Shown here piece by piece: positions 50,569-59,588 of a stretch of DNA of 64,000 nucleotides (positions within the stretch are counted from its first letter, which is position 1; every line of letters begins with the position of its first letter). The translations under genes and the position numbers were made by a program. Origin of the DNA: Aeromicrobium flavum. Its GTDB lineage: Bacteria > Actinomycetota > Actinomycetes > Propionibacteriales > Nocardioidaceae. A model generated the notes under the pieces. That model was not told the DNA's origin. It saw only the letters and a list, made by a program, of their open reading frames with translations, and made no database searches. The stretch is from the NCBI RefSeq assembly GCF_007992115.1, contig NZ_BJZQ01000006.1, positions 1-64,000 on the forward strand. The letters run 5' to 3'.

Positions 50569-53500
50569 TCACCGTAACCCGAGCCGCTGCTCGAGCGCCG
50601 CTCGGTCGGGCAGGTCGTCGAACGTGTGCGACTCCCCCAGCCGCACGTAGTGGAAGGTGCCCACGACCCGCCGCGGATCCACGCCCTGCAGCTCGGCCCA
50701 GGCCAGGCGGTAGAGTGCCAGCTGCAGCTCGTCGGCGTCGGGCGCGCGGTTGGTCTTCCAGTCGACGACCTCGAATCCGTCGCTGGCGTCGGGCAGCGTG
50801 ACGGGGAAGACGGCGTCGATCCGGCCGATGACCTGCTGCCCGCCCAGCCGCAGGGTGAACGGCGTCTCGATCGCGACCGGCTCGCGACCGGCGAACGGCC
50901 CGGACTCGAAGGCCTCCTTGAGCGCGTCGAGGTCGGACTCGTCGATGACCTCGGCGTCGCCGCGGCCCGGCAGCTCGTCGGGATCGAGCAGAGTCTGCTG
51001 GCCGTACCGAGCCTCGATCCACGCGTGGAACCGTGTGCCGAAGCGCGCCGCGGCGGACGGACGACGCGGCATCGGTCGCGCGAGCGAGGCGACGAACGAC
51101 TCCTCGTCCTGCGCCAGCGCCAGCACGTCGGTGGCCGACAGCGAGGACGGCAGCTCGACGGCGATCTCGTGCTCGGCCCGGGCCCGCGCCTCCTCGAGCA
51201 GCAGGTCGAGGTCGGTGCGCAGGTCGGCGAGGCGGGCATCGACCTCGAGCGGCGGGGCCTCCTCGGTGGCGAGGTGCGCGCGCACCGCCTCGGCCAGCGC
51301 CCGGCGCCGGTCGAACGAGGTGAGGGTGACCGGCCACGGGACCGTCTGGTCGACCAGGTGCGGGTTCTGGTCGTCGTCCAGGGGCGCCTCGGCCCAGACG
51401 ACGGGCGCGGTGCCGCGCTCAGCGAGCCAGTCGCGCACGTCGACCAGGAACGCCGACTCCGGACGCGGCTTCAGCTGGGTGCGACCCCAACGGTGGCCGC
51501 TGATGTGCAGGCGGCGCTTGGCCCGGGTGAACGCCACGTACGCCAGCCGGATCTCCTCCATGAGGGAGTCGCGCTTCGTGTCCTCCTCGAAGGCCTTCCT
51601 GGCGGCGCTGGTGAACTCGGCCAGCTGGGGCACGAAGTCGACGTCGCCGCGCAACGGCGCCGGGATCGCCTTGGCCACCGTGGGCCAGCGCGAGCGCCCC
51701 CGCGCGGACGGGAAGACCGTGCCGGCGACGAACGGGACGAAGACCTCCTCGAACTCCAGCCCCTTGGCGCGGTGGATGGTCAGCAGCTTGATCGAGTCGG
51801 CGTCGGACGGAGCGCTGAGCTCCATCCCCTCGTTGTACTCGCGCTCGGCGTCGAGGTGGGCGAGCAGGCCCGCCAGCGACGCGTAACGGTCGTGCTGGGC
51901 GTAGTCGCCGATCGCGTCCATCAGCAGCGACAGGTTGTCGGTGGGCACTCCCGCGACCGGGAGCTCGACGTCGAGGTCGAGCTCGGTGACCACCCGGCGC
52001 GCGAGGTCGAGCAGCGGCTCGTGGGCGTGCCGGCGCAGCCGCCGCAGCATCGACGCGAGGTCGGCGAACCGGGCCTTCGCCTCGCGGGAGTACGCCAGGT
52101 CGCCCGGGTCCTCGACGGCCTCGGCGAGGGAGACGATCTCGGTGGGATCGACACCCGTCGTCGCGTCGTCGAGCGCCGCCTGCAGGACGGCGTCGGGGTC
52201 GCTGCGGTCGATCTCGTCGCCCTCGCGCCAGAGCCGGCCCAGCGCGACGGCGCGCTGGCCGAGCAGCGCCAGGTCGCGCTCGCCGATGCGCCAGCGCACC
52301 CCCGTCAGGAGCCGCAGCATCGCGGGATTGGCGGTGACGTCGTCGAGGACCGCCAGGACCGACAGCACGTCGACGACCTCGGGCTGCTGCAGGAGGCCCG
52401 TGAGGCCGACGATCTCGACGGGCAGTCCGCGCGAGCGCAGCGCCCGGACGATCTCGGGGTTCTCGTTGGTGGTGCGCACCAGGACGGCGATCTCGCGCCG
52501 GGCGACACCGCGCTCGACCGAGGCGACGACGAGGTCGACGAGCGCCTCGATCTCCTCGGCGACGCCGGTGTGCAGCGCGACGGACACCTCCCCCGGCGGG
52601 TTCTCGGGGGCTGCCCGCAGCGGCGTGACGATGGCGGAGACGCCGGGCGACCCGTAGTACTCACGGGCGACGTACCCGGCGAGGTCGATGATCTCGGGCG
52701 CGCAGCGACGCGTGACGTCGAGGCTGAACAGCCGGCCCTTGCCGCCGTCGGCCGCGGGGAAGTCGTCGAGGAAGGCCGTCAGGTTGCCCGAGGCCGCACC
52801 GCGCCAGCCGTAGATGCCCTGGGCCGGGTCGCCCACGGCACTGATCGGCCGGCCGGCGAACAACGACTGCAGCAGGTCGCGCTGGGCGACCGAGGTGTCC
52901 TGGTACTCGTCGAGCAGGACGACGTCGTACCGCTCGCGCAGCACCTGCTGGACCTCGGGCAGGGTGGCCAGCTGGGCGCCCCACGCCATCTGGTCGGAGA
53001 AGTCCATCACGCCGGCGTCGGTCTTGGCGGCGCGGTACTCGTCGACCAGGTCGGCCAACTCGTCGCGCTTGAGGCAGGCCGCGACGACGTCGCCGTGCCA
53101 CTTGAGCGGCTTCTCGACCGACTGCGCGGCCTCGACCGTGCGGCGGTCGAACTCGCGCAGCTCCTCGGTGGTGACGAGGTGCTCCGAGAGCTGGCCGTCG
53201 AGGTCGAGCAGGTCGCTGATGACGGTGGGCAGCCAGGCCGAGACGTGCCGCAGGGGTCCGTCGTGACCACGCGCGACGCGGGCGGCGATCTGGAACCGCG
53301 TGGCGTCGGCCAGCACCCGCAGGTCGGGCTCGATGCCCATCCGCAGCCCGTGCTCGGCGATGAGCGTGCCCGCGAACGCGTGGTAGGTGGACACGGTGGG
53401 CTCACCGAACTCGGAGAAGTCGCCGATCCGCTCGAGCGACTCGCGCACGCGCCCGGCGAGCTCGGCGGCCGCCTTGGACGTGAAGGTCAGGCCCAGCAGC

Positions 53501-53697
53501 CGGTCGGGGGCGTAACCGAGGTGTCCGACGAGCCACACCACGCGCGCGGCCATGACGGCCGTCTTGCCCGCGCCGGCGCCGGCGATGATCGCCTGCGGCA
53601 GTGCGGGATCGGCGGTGATGGCGCCCAGCTGCTCGTCGCTGAACGGGATGCCCAGCACCTGCTTGAGGTGGTCGGTGTCGCGCACGAGCGGGGTCAC
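50569..53697 (-). CDS. adnB: AdnB-like helicase-nuclease subunit
   Basis: A protein of 1042 residues. UvrD-type motor: Walker A IAGAGAGKTAVMAAR, LTFTSKAAAELAGRV, VVLLDEYQDTSVAQR, VGDPAQGIYGWRG, LLTIHRAKGLEFEEVFVPF and YVAFTRAKRRLH. The C-terminal RecB-type nuclease keeps FGTRFHAWIEARYG, IGRIDAVFPV and the catalytic EVVDWKTNRAPD. With AdnA it forms the actinobacterial heterodimer that resects DNA double-strand breaks. GTG 53697 overlaps the adnA stop (GTGA). An open frame continues upstream to 56313 through adnA in another phase; that is not a fusion. The order matches Rv3201c/Rv3202c. Confidence 0.92.
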   Translation of the reverse strand: MTPLVRDTDHLKQVLGIPFSDEQLGAITADPALPQAIIAGAGAGKTAVMAARVVWLVGHLGYAPDRLLGLTFTSKAAAELAGRVRESLERIGDFSEFGEPTVSTYHAFAGTLIAEHGLRMGIEPDLRVLADATRFQIAARVARGHDGPLRHVSAWLPTVISDLLDLDGQLSEHLVTTEELREFDRRTVEAAQSVEKPLKWHGDVVAACLKRDELADLVDEYRAAKTDAGVMDFSDQMAWGAQLATLPEVQQVLRERYDVVLLDEYQDTSVAQRDLLQSLFAGRPISAVGDPAQGIYGWRGAASGNLTAFLDDFPAADGGKGRLFSLDVTRRCAPEIIDLAGYVAREYYGSPGVSAIVTPLRAAPENPPGEVSVALHTGVAEEIEALVDLVVASVERGVARREIAVLVRTTNENPEIVRALRSRGLPVEIVGLTGLLQQPEVVDVLSVLAVLDDVTANPAMLRLLTGVRWRIGERDLALLGQRAVALGRLWREGDEIDRSDPDAVLQAALDDATTGVDPTEIVSLAEAVEDPGDLAYSREAKARFADLASMLRRLRRHAHEPLLDLARRVVTELDLDVELPVAGVPTDNLSLLMDAIGDYAQHDRYASLAGLLAHLDAEREYNEGMELSAPSDADSIKLLTIHRAKGLEFEEVFVPFVAGTVFPSARGRSRWPTVAKAIPAPLRGDVDFVPQLAEFTSAARKAFEEDTKRDSLMEEIRLAYVAFTRAKRRLHISGHRWGRTQLKPRPESAFLVDVRDWLAERGTAPVVWAEAPLDDDQNPHLVDQTVPWPVTLTSFDRRRALAEAVRAHLATEEAPPLEVDARLADLRTDLDLLLEEARARAEHEIAVELPSSLSATDVLALAQDEESFVASLARPMPRRPSAAARFGTRFHAWIEARYGQQTLLDPDELPGRGDAEVIDESDLDALKEAFESGPFAGREPVAIETPFTLRLGGQQVIGRIDAVFPVTLPDASDGFEVVDWKTNRAPDADELQLALYRLAWAELQGVDPRRVVGTFHYVRLGESHTFDDLPDRAALEQRLGLR

Positions 53698-56600
53698 TCG
53701 GGGCCTCCGATCGTGGGTCCGGTGATGACCGGGCACAGCGGGCGGAAGTCGCAGAACGTGCAGTGGTCGTCCGGACGGGCCACCAGCCGTTCGCCGCGCA
53801 CGGTGCGTGCGGAGTCGGCCAGCAGCTCGAGGGCGAAGAACGCCGGCTCCCCCTCGCCCACCGGCGCGGCCTGGGGCTGCACCTTGGGCGAGTCGGGGTC
53901 CTTCGCGCCGGCGGGGTTGCGCAGCTGGACCAGCTCGGCGCCGCCGGAGCGGGCGTCGGGGATGCCGAGCGCCTCGACGGCACCGTGCTCGACGGCGACC
54001 TGGTAGACGCCCAGCTGCGCGTGCTCGGCGATCTTGGCCTGGCTGGGCGCGGAACGGCTGGTCTTGAAGTCGACCACGTGGACCCGGCCCTGCGCGTCGA
54101 CCTCGACCCGGTCCATGGAGCCGCGGATCAGGACCTCCACGCCCCCGACGATGACCGTGGTGCGGAACTCGTGCTCGGCCGCCAGCACGGTGCGCGGGTT
54201 GGCCCGGTGCCAGCGGGCGAACCGCACCAGCGACTCGTGCGCGGACTCGCGCTCGCGTTCGCCGAGCCAGGCCGCCTGGTGGTCGAGCCGGTGCCAGACC
54301 TCGTCCAGCCGGGCGGCCATCGCGACCTCGTCGGGCTCGACCCCGCGCTGGACGACGTCGGCGGCCAGGGCGTGCACGATCGAGCCGAAGCCCTGCGCGG
54401 AGGTGGACGCCGACTCGCCGTGCGCCTCGCGACCGAGGAACCACCGCAGCGAGCAGGCAGTGATCCCGTCGACCGCGGAGCCCGACAGCGCGAGCGCCTG
54501 GTCCTCGGGACGCCACGGCGTCTCGGAACGCGTGGGCTCGGCCAGGCCCCACCAGCGGTCGGGGTGGGCGGGGCGGGTGAGCGCGAGGTCGGCCCGGACG
54601 ATCTCGGCCAGCATCGACGCGACCTGGTCGCGCACGACCGGGTCGTCGTCCTGCTCGCCGAGACGCCGGAGCTCGGCCACGACGCCCCGCAGGGAGACCG
54701 GGCGCGCCGGGCGGCCCAGGGGCAGCGCCTCGGCGTCGCCGAACCCACCCGCCAGCAGCTCCGCGACGAACCGCGACGGCTGGTCGCCGTCGTCGGTGGG
54801 CGTCTGGACGGCCGTCACGACCAGCCGGCTGGTGGCGCGCGTGCACGCGACGTAGAACAGGCGGCGCTCCTCGCGCAGCTGCTCGCCGCGCGCCCCCGGG
54901 CCGACGGGCCCGTCGAGGTGCTCGGCGCGCAGCAGGCTGCCGCGCGAGCGCAGGTCGGGCCAGCGCTGCGCCTGGACGCCCGCCACCACGACGAGCGGCC
55001 ACTCGAGCCCCTTCGACCGGTGCGCCGTCATGAGCCGGACCGCGTCGGGGCGGGCGGCGCTGGACTCGAGCTGGTCGGCGGGGATCTGCTGGGCGCGCAG
55101 CTCGGCGACGAAGTTGACGGTGTCCCGCCGACGACCACCCTCCTCGGCGCGCGCGGCGTGCCGGAACAGGGCACAGATCGCGTCGAGGTCGCGGTCGGCG
55201 TGGGCCCGCCCCTCGACCGACCCCCACTGCTCGCGCAGCCGGGCGGGCCAGGCGGTGCCGTCCCACAGCAGCCACAGCGCCTCCTCGGGCGGCTCGCCCC
55301 GGCGCAGCACCGCGGCCGCCCGGCCGAGCAGGGCGGCCAGCGTGCGCGCCGCCTCGACCGCATCGGCCGTGGAGCGATCGGTGGTGTCGAGCCCGAGACC
55401 GGCGGGGTCGTGCAGCGAGGCCGCGACGAGGGCACTGGACGGCGTCTCGGGATCGCGCCGCCGCAAAGCGCGGCCGAGCCGGCGCATCGCGGGTCCGTCG
55501 AGGCCCGCCAGCGGGCCCGTGAGCAGGGCCTCGGCCATCTCGGCATCGAGCTCCTCGTCGCGAGCGATCCGGTCGGCGGCCTCGAGCGCCAGCAGCAACG
55601 TGCGCACGGCAGGCTCGGCGACCAGCGGCACCTCGTCGCCCGCCACCTCGACGGGCACACCCGCGGGGCCGAGCACGCGCTGGAGCCGGGTGAGGTCGGC
55701 GCCGGTGCGCACGAGGACCGCCATCTGCGACCAGGCGAGGCCGTCGTCGAGGTGGGCGCGCCGCAGGATTCCCGCGATGTGCTCGGCCTCGGCGGTGGCC
55801 GAGGCGTAGGTGGCGACCTCGACCCGGCCGGCGTCCCGCGCGGCCGAGCGCAGGTTGCGGTGCCGGTCGGCCGCCTGGACGTCGAGCCCCGGCGGCAGCG
55901 GCGGGTGGCCCAGCGCGATGCGGGCCGCCTCGAGGATGCGCGGCCCGAAGCGCCGGGTCGTGGTGAGTGCGACGGTCGGCGCCGGTCGGCCGGCGGTGGC
56001 GAACTGCTGCGGGAACCGGGTGATGGCGCCGGGGTCGGCCCCGCGGAAGCCGTAGATCGCCTGGTCGTGGTCGCCCACCACCACGAGGTCGCGGCCGTCG
56101 CCGGCGAGATCGTGCAGCAGTCGGACCTGCAGCGGATCGGTGTCCTGGTACTCGTCGACCACGACGAGCCGGAACCGGTCGCGCAGCACCCGCTGGTGGT
56201 CGCGGTCGCCCGCGATCGCCGCGGCCCGCGTGACGAGGTCGGTGTAGTCGGTGCGGTTCTGCAGGTCGATGACCTGGTGGTACTCCTCGATCGCGTCGGC
56301 CACGCGGACCCACTCGGGCCGCTCCCGCGTGAGCGCGAGCGCCCGCAGGTCGTCGGGGCCGAGGCCCTGGGTGACGGCCGCCGACATGAAGGACTGCAGC
56401 TCGGCCGCCAGGCCCCGCGTGCCCAGCGCCTCGCGCAGGGACGGCGGCCAGCTGGACGCGTCGTGCCCGCCGAGCAGGTCGGCGACGACGGCGTCGCGCG
56501 CGGGGGCGGTCATCAGCTCGGGCGGAGCGGCGAACGCCTCGGGGTCGCTGAACTCGCGGACGAGGGCGTAGCAGAACGCGTGGAAGGTCATCGCCGGAAC

Positions 56601-56891
56601 GGTGGCGGACGTGCCGGGGAGGCGGCGGCCGATCCGGTCGCGCAGCTCGCCGGCGGCCTTGCGGCTGAAGGTGAGGACGAGGATCTGGTCGGTGGTCAGC
56701 TCGCCGGACTCGATCCGTTCGACGACGACCTCGACCAGGGTCGTGGTCTTGCCGGTGCCGGGCCCCGCGAGCACCAGCAGCGGACCGCCGCGGTGTTCGA
56801 CCACCGAGCGCTGGGCGTCGTCGAGCGCCGGCGCCGCGGCACGCGCGGCGTCGGGGCGCTGCAGGACGAACTGGGGAGGCACGACGCCCAT
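53694..56891 (-). CDS. adnA: AdnA-like helicase-nuclease subunit with Fe-S staple
   Basis: A protein of 1065 residues. Motor: VLAGPGTGKTTTLVEVVVER (Walker A), LTFSRKAAGELRDRI, VVVDEYQDTDPLQ, VGDHDQAIYGFRGAD, LMTAHRSKGLEWPLVVV and YVACTRATSRLVV. C-terminal nuclease: IRGSMDRVEVD and HVVDFKTSRSAP. A cysteine before the nuclease (DGITACSLRWFL) and the final HCTFCDFRPLC supply the four ligands of an iron-sulfur cluster like that in AddB. The start MGVVPPQFVLQRPDA is supported by GGAGGGG upstream; the longer frame to 57149 runs through the alkyltransferase gene. Acts with AdnB in end resection. Confidence 0.92.
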   Translation of the reverse strand: MGVVPPQFVLQRPDAARAAAPALDDAQRSVVEHRGGPLLVLAGPGTGKTTTLVEVVVERIESGELTTDQILVLTFSRKAAGELRDRIGRRLPGTSATVPAMTFHAFCYALVREFSDPEAFAAPPELMTAPARDAVVADLLGGHDASSWPPSLREALGTRGLAAELQSFMSAAVTQGLGPDDLRALALTRERPEWVRVADAIEEYHQVIDLQNRTDYTDLVTRAAAIAGDRDHQRVLRDRFRLVVVDEYQDTDPLQVRLLHDLAGDGRDLVVVGDHDQAIYGFRGADPGAITRFPQQFATAGRPAPTVALTTTRRFGPRILEAARIALGHPPLPPGLDVQAADRHRNLRSAARDAGRVEVATYASATAEAEHIAGILRRAHLDDGLAWSQMAVLVRTGADLTRLQRVLGPAGVPVEVAGDEVPLVAEPAVRTLLLALEAADRIARDEELDAEMAEALLTGPLAGLDGPAMRRLGRALRRRDPETPSSALVAASLHDPAGLGLDTTDRSTADAVEAARTLAALLGRAAAVLRRGEPPEEALWLLWDGTAWPARLREQWGSVEGRAHADRDLDAICALFRHAARAEEGGRRRDTVNFVAELRAQQIPADQLESSAARPDAVRLMTAHRSKGLEWPLVVVAGVQAQRWPDLRSRGSLLRAEHLDGPVGPGARGEQLREERRLFYVACTRATSRLVVTAVQTPTDDGDQPSRFVAELLAGGFGDAEALPLGRPARPVSLRGVVAELRRLGEQDDDPVVRDQVASMLAEIVRADLALTRPAHPDRWWGLAEPTRSETPWRPEDQALALSGSAVDGITACSLRWFLGREAHGESASTSAQGFGSIVHALAADVVQRGVEPDEVAMAARLDEVWHRLDHQAAWLGERERESAHESLVRFARWHRANPRTVLAAEHEFRTTVIVGGVEVLIRGSMDRVEVDAQGRVHVVDFKTSRSAPSQAKIAEHAQLGVYQVAVEHGAVEALGIPDARSGGAELVQLRNPAGAKDPDSPKVQPQAAPVGEGEPAFFALELLADSARTVRGERLVARPDDHCTFCDFRPLCPVITGPTIGGPE

Positions 56892-56914
56892 GGAACCAGA
56901 CCCCTCCGACAGTC

Positions 56915-57205
56915 TCAGAAGTCCGGCGCCAGCGCGTCCTTCACGATGACGCGACCGTTGCGGACGGGGGTGCCTTCGTCGCGCCAGTGCTGCTGCGCGT
57001 CGACGACGAGGTGGGGCGGGAGCGACCCGTCGGCACGCACCACGCGCCACCACGGCACGCTGTGTCCCTCGAGGGACATGACACGGCCGACCTGACGGGC
57101 GCCGCCGCGGCCCAGCCGCTCGGCGATCAGCCCGTAAGTGGCCACGCACCCGGGCGGCAGCTGCTCGACGACCTCGAGCACCGCCTCGGTGAAGTCGTCG
57201 TCCAT
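56915..57205 (-). CDS. alkyltransferase-like protein (MGMT family, no catalytic Cys)
   Basis: A protein of 96 residues comprising only the DNA-binding domain of the alkylguanine transferase family: VATYGLIAERLGRGGARQVG (recognition helix with the Arg finger region) and EGHSVPWWRVVRADGSLP. Where active MGMT has PCHR, this protein has PWWR, so it cannot accept an alkyl group. ATL proteins flag alkylated bases for nucleotide-excision repair. It precedes adnA-adnB by 23 bases on the same strand, forming a DNA-repair unit. Confidence 0.88.
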   Translation of the reverse strand: MDDDFTEAVLEVVEQLPPGCVATYGLIAERLGRGGARQVGRVMSLEGHSVPWWRVVRADGSLPPHLVVDAQQHWRDEGTPVRNGRVIVKDALAPDF

Positions 57206-57221
57206 ACCCCGACCTTCACCG

Positions 57222-57280
57222 CTGAGTTGCACGTTCGGCCCACGACACGCCGTCTCAGTTGGGCGGAACGTGCAACTCAG
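57222..57280. repeat. palindromic repeat family, copy 1
   Basis: Arms 57222-57241 and 57261-57280 (outer sequence CTGAGTTGCACGTTC/GAACGTGCAACTCAG) pair with one mismatch around a 19-base centre containing CGACACGCCG. It begins four bases past the moeZ stop and upstream of the alkyltransferase-like gene. It is nearly identical in the arms to the copies at 59.5 and 60.6 kb. Confidence 0.85.
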
Positions 57281-57284
57281 GGCG

Positions 57285-58469
57285 TCAGTAGTTCGGCTGG
57301 CTCGGGTCGATCTGGTTGACCCACGCCACGACGCCGCCACCGACGTGCACGGCGTCGGAGTAGCCCGCACCCTTCAGCACGGCGAGCGCCTCGGCCGAGC
57401 GGACGCCCGACTTGCAGTGCAGGACGACCTGCGTGTCCTGCGGGAGCCGGTCGAACGCCTTGCCCGCGAGGATCTCGCCCTTGGGGATCAGGACCGAGCC
57501 GGGGATCTGGTTGATCTCGTACTCGTTCGGCTCGCGCACGTCGACGAGCACGAAGTCGCGCCCGCCGTCGTGACGCTCCTTGAGCCATCCGTCGAGCGTG
57601 GCGACCGAGATCGTCGAGTCGGCGGCGGCATCCGCGGCCTCGTCGCTGATCGCACCGCAGAACGCCTCGTAGTCGCCCATGAGCTCGGTCGGCAGCACGC
57701 CGTTGGGGTCGCGACGGACCTTGAGCGTCGTGTACCGCATCTCGAGCGCGTCGTAGACCATGAGGCGGCCGATGAGCGGATCGCCGATGCCGGTGATCAG
57801 CTTGATCGCCTCGGTGACCATGATCGAGCCGATCGAGGCGCACAGGACGCCCAGCACGCCGCCCTCGGCGCACGACGGCACCATGCCAGGCGGCGGCGGC
57901 TCGGGGTAGAGGTCGCGGTACTGCGGACCCTCCTGCGCCCAGAAGACCGACACCTGGCCCTCGAAGCGGTAGATCGAGCCCCAGACGTACGGCTTGTTCA
58001 GGATGACGGCCGCGTCGTTGACGAGGTAGCGCGTCGCAAAGTTGTCGGTGCCGTCGAGGATCAGGTCGTACTGGCTGAAGATGTCCAGCACGTTGTCGTT
58101 GTCCAGGCGCACGTTGTGCGTGATGACGTTGACGTACGGGTTGGCCTCGGCGACCGACTCGGCGGCGCTGATGACCTTCGGCTTGTCGATGTCGGACTGG
58201 CCGTGGATGATCTGGCGCTGCAGGTTGGACTCGTCGACGACGTCATCGTCGATGATGCCCAGCGTGCCCACACCGGCCGCGGCCAGGTAGAGCAGGGCGG
58301 GGCTGCCGAGGCCGCCGGCGCCGATCACCAGCACCTTGGCGTTCTTGAGCCGCTTCTGACCCGTCATCCCGACGTCGGGGATGATCAGGTGGCGGCTGTA
58401 CCGACGAACCTCGTCGATGGTCAGTTCGTCTGCGGGCTCGACCAGGGGCGCGACCACGGGCTTCTCCAT
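57285..58469 (-). CDS. moeZ: adenylyltransferase/sulfurtransferase MoeZ
   Basis: A protein of 394 residues: E1-like (ThiF/MoeB) domain followed by a rhodanese domain. ATP-binding GAGGLGSPALLYLAAAGVG, the Arg finger in ESNLQRQIIHG, DGTDNFATRYLVND, and the catalytic region VPSCAEGGVLGVLC. Rhodanese active loop: VVLHCKSGVRSAEAL, with the persulfide-carrying Cys. MoeZ activates and thiolates the C-terminal glycines of sulfur-carrier proteins for molybdopterin, thiamine and cysteine synthesis. I chose ATG 58469 because PLVEPADELT follows soon after, as in mycobacterial MoeZ; ATG 58514 is an alternative. Confidence 0.93.
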   Translation of the reverse strand: MEKPVVAPLVEPADELTIDEVRRYSRHLIIPDVGMTGQKRLKNAKVLVIGAGGLGSPALLYLAAAGVGTLGIIDDDVVDESNLQRQIIHGQSDIDKPKVISAAESVAEANPYVNVITHNVRLDNDNVLDIFSQYDLILDGTDNFATRYLVNDAAVILNKPYVWGSIYRFEGQVSVFWAQEGPQYRDLYPEPPPPGMVPSCAEGGVLGVLCASIGSIMVTEAIKLITGIGDPLIGRLMVYDALEMRYTTLKVRRDPNGVLPTELMGDYEAFCGAISDEAADAAADSTISVATLDGWLKERHDGGRDFVLVDVREPNEYEINQIPGSVLIPKGEILAGKAFDRLPQDTQVVLHCKSGVRSAEALAVLKGAGYSDAVHVGGGVVAWVNQIDPSQPNY

Positions 58470-58632
58470 TCGGTTGCTTGGCTCACCGGTGCTCAACCCG
58501 GGACCGTCGTCCATTGTTCCCCGCGCGTCCCAGCATGCGGCGCGCCGTCCGACTCGTGGACACCCCGCGAGACCGCCCCGGAACGACGTCCTGAGGGGCG
58601 GCTCTGGAAGCGACCCGTGAGTAACCGACCGC

Positions 58633-58638
58633 TAGGGT
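58633..58638 (+). promoter_or_regulatory. -10 box (TAGGGT) for a leaderless tetR transcript
   Basis: TAGGGT, six bases, then GTG 58645. There is no ribosome-binding site. It drives the two-gene tetR-DUF3107 unit. Confidence 0.45.
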
Positions 58639-58644
58639 GGCCCT

Positions 58645-59280
58645 GTGACCCAGACCCCAGAGGCTCGTCCCCGCGCGGGACGGCTCCCCCGTACCGCTCG
58701 GAGGGCCCAGCTGCTGGACGTCGCGCTCGACGTCTTCGTCGAGCAGGGGTACCACGCCGCCTCGATGGACGAGATCGCCGAGCGCGCCGGGGTCTCCAAG
58801 CCCGTGCTCTACCAGCACTTCCCGGGCAAGCTCGACCTCTACACCGCGCTGGTCTCGACCGCCGTCGACACCGTCATCGAGGGCGTCCGCGACGCGCTGG
58901 CGTCCACGCAGGACAACTCCGAGCGCGTCCAGGCCACGATGCGCCTCTGGTACGACTGCGTCGCCGACCAGGAGAAGGCATTCCGCCTCGTGTTCGAGTC
59001 GGACCTCACCAGCGATCCCGAGGTCAGCGAGCTGGTCGACCGGGTCACCGCCGAGTCCGCCGCCGCGATCGCCGAGGTCATCGTCGGCGACACCGGCCTC
59101 TCGCGCGGGGCCGCCGAGCTGCTGGCCGCCGGCCTCGTCGGCATGGGCCACGTCGGCGCCCGCGCCTGGCTCTCCGGCGCCTCCGGCCTCACGCGCGACG
59201 ACGCCGTCACCCTCGCCTCGACGCTCGCGTGGCGCGGCATCGGCGGCTTCCCCAAGCCCACCAACGAAGGAGATGAGTGA
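58645..59280 (+). CDS. TetR family regulator (Rv3208 type)
   Basis: A protein of 211 residues. Helix-turn-helix: ARRAQLLDVALDVFVEQGYHAASMDEIAERAGVSKPVLYQHFPGKLDLY. The C-terminal domain has YDCVADQEKAFRLVFESDLT and LLAAGLVGMGHVGARAWLSG. Its place beside DUF3107 and near moeZ matches the conserved actinobacterial TetR Rv3208. The target genes are not evident. The GTG start is fixed by the leaderless promoter; the stop overlaps the next gene (GTGA). Confidence 0.88.
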   Translation: MTQTPEARPRAGRLPRTARRAQLLDVALDVFVEQGYHAASMDEIAERAGVSKPVLYQHFPGKLDLYTALVSTAVDTVIEGVRDALASTQDNSERVQATMRLWYDCVADQEKAFRLVFESDLTSDPEVSELVDRVTAESAAAIAEVIVGDTGLSRGAAELLAAGLVGMGHVGARAWLSGASGLTRDDAVTLASTLAWRGIGGFPKPTNEGDE

Positions 59281-59513
59281 CCGTGGAGGTCAAGATCGGC
59301 GTGCAGAACGCCGCCCGTGAACTGTCCGTCGACACCGACGCGGAGCCCGACACCGTGCTCGCGACGCTGAACCAGGCGCTCAAGGACGACTCGCTGTTCA
59401 CGGTCACCGACAGCAAGGGCCACACCGTGGCCGTCCCCGCCGACAAGGTGGCCTACCTGTACTTCAACGCCGACAGCGGCCGCAAGGTCGGCTTCGGGCT
59501 CACCAGCGCCTGA
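59277..59513 (+). CDS. DUF3107 family protein
   Basis: A protein of 78 residues, the whole of the small actinobacterial DUF3107 family (TB9.4 in M. tuberculosis, Rv3208A). It reads VEVKIGVQNAARELSVDTDA, then VLATLNQALKDDSLFTVTD, VAVPADKVAYLYF and RKVGFG. The GTG start overlaps the tetR stop and has AAGGAG five bases upstream, so it is strongly co-translated. Function unknown; conservation next to the regulator suggests a shared pathway. Confidence 0.9.
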   Translation: MTVEVKIGVQNAARELSVDTDAEPDTVLATLNQALKDDSLFTVTDSKGHTVAVPADKVAYLYFNADSGRKVGFGLTSA

Positions 59514-59523
59514 CCCGCCCGCC

Positions 59524-59588
59524 CCGCTGAGTTGCACGTTCCGCCCGCGACACGCCGCCACGAAGTGGCCGAACGTGCAACTCAGCGG
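59524..59588. repeat. palindromic repeat family, copy 2
   Basis: Arms of 22 bases (59524-59545 and 59567-59588) with one mismatch; the centre contains CGACACGCCG. It lies between convergent genes: 11 bases after the DUF3107 stop, with its right arm covering the stop codon and last two codons of the minus-strand nuclease-like gene. Confidence 0.85.

Noticed and set aside
50569-56313. Apparent 1914-residue helicase fusion
   Set aside because: The adnB frame is open upstream through adnA in another phase, but adnA has its own complete motifs, start and GTGA junction with adnB.
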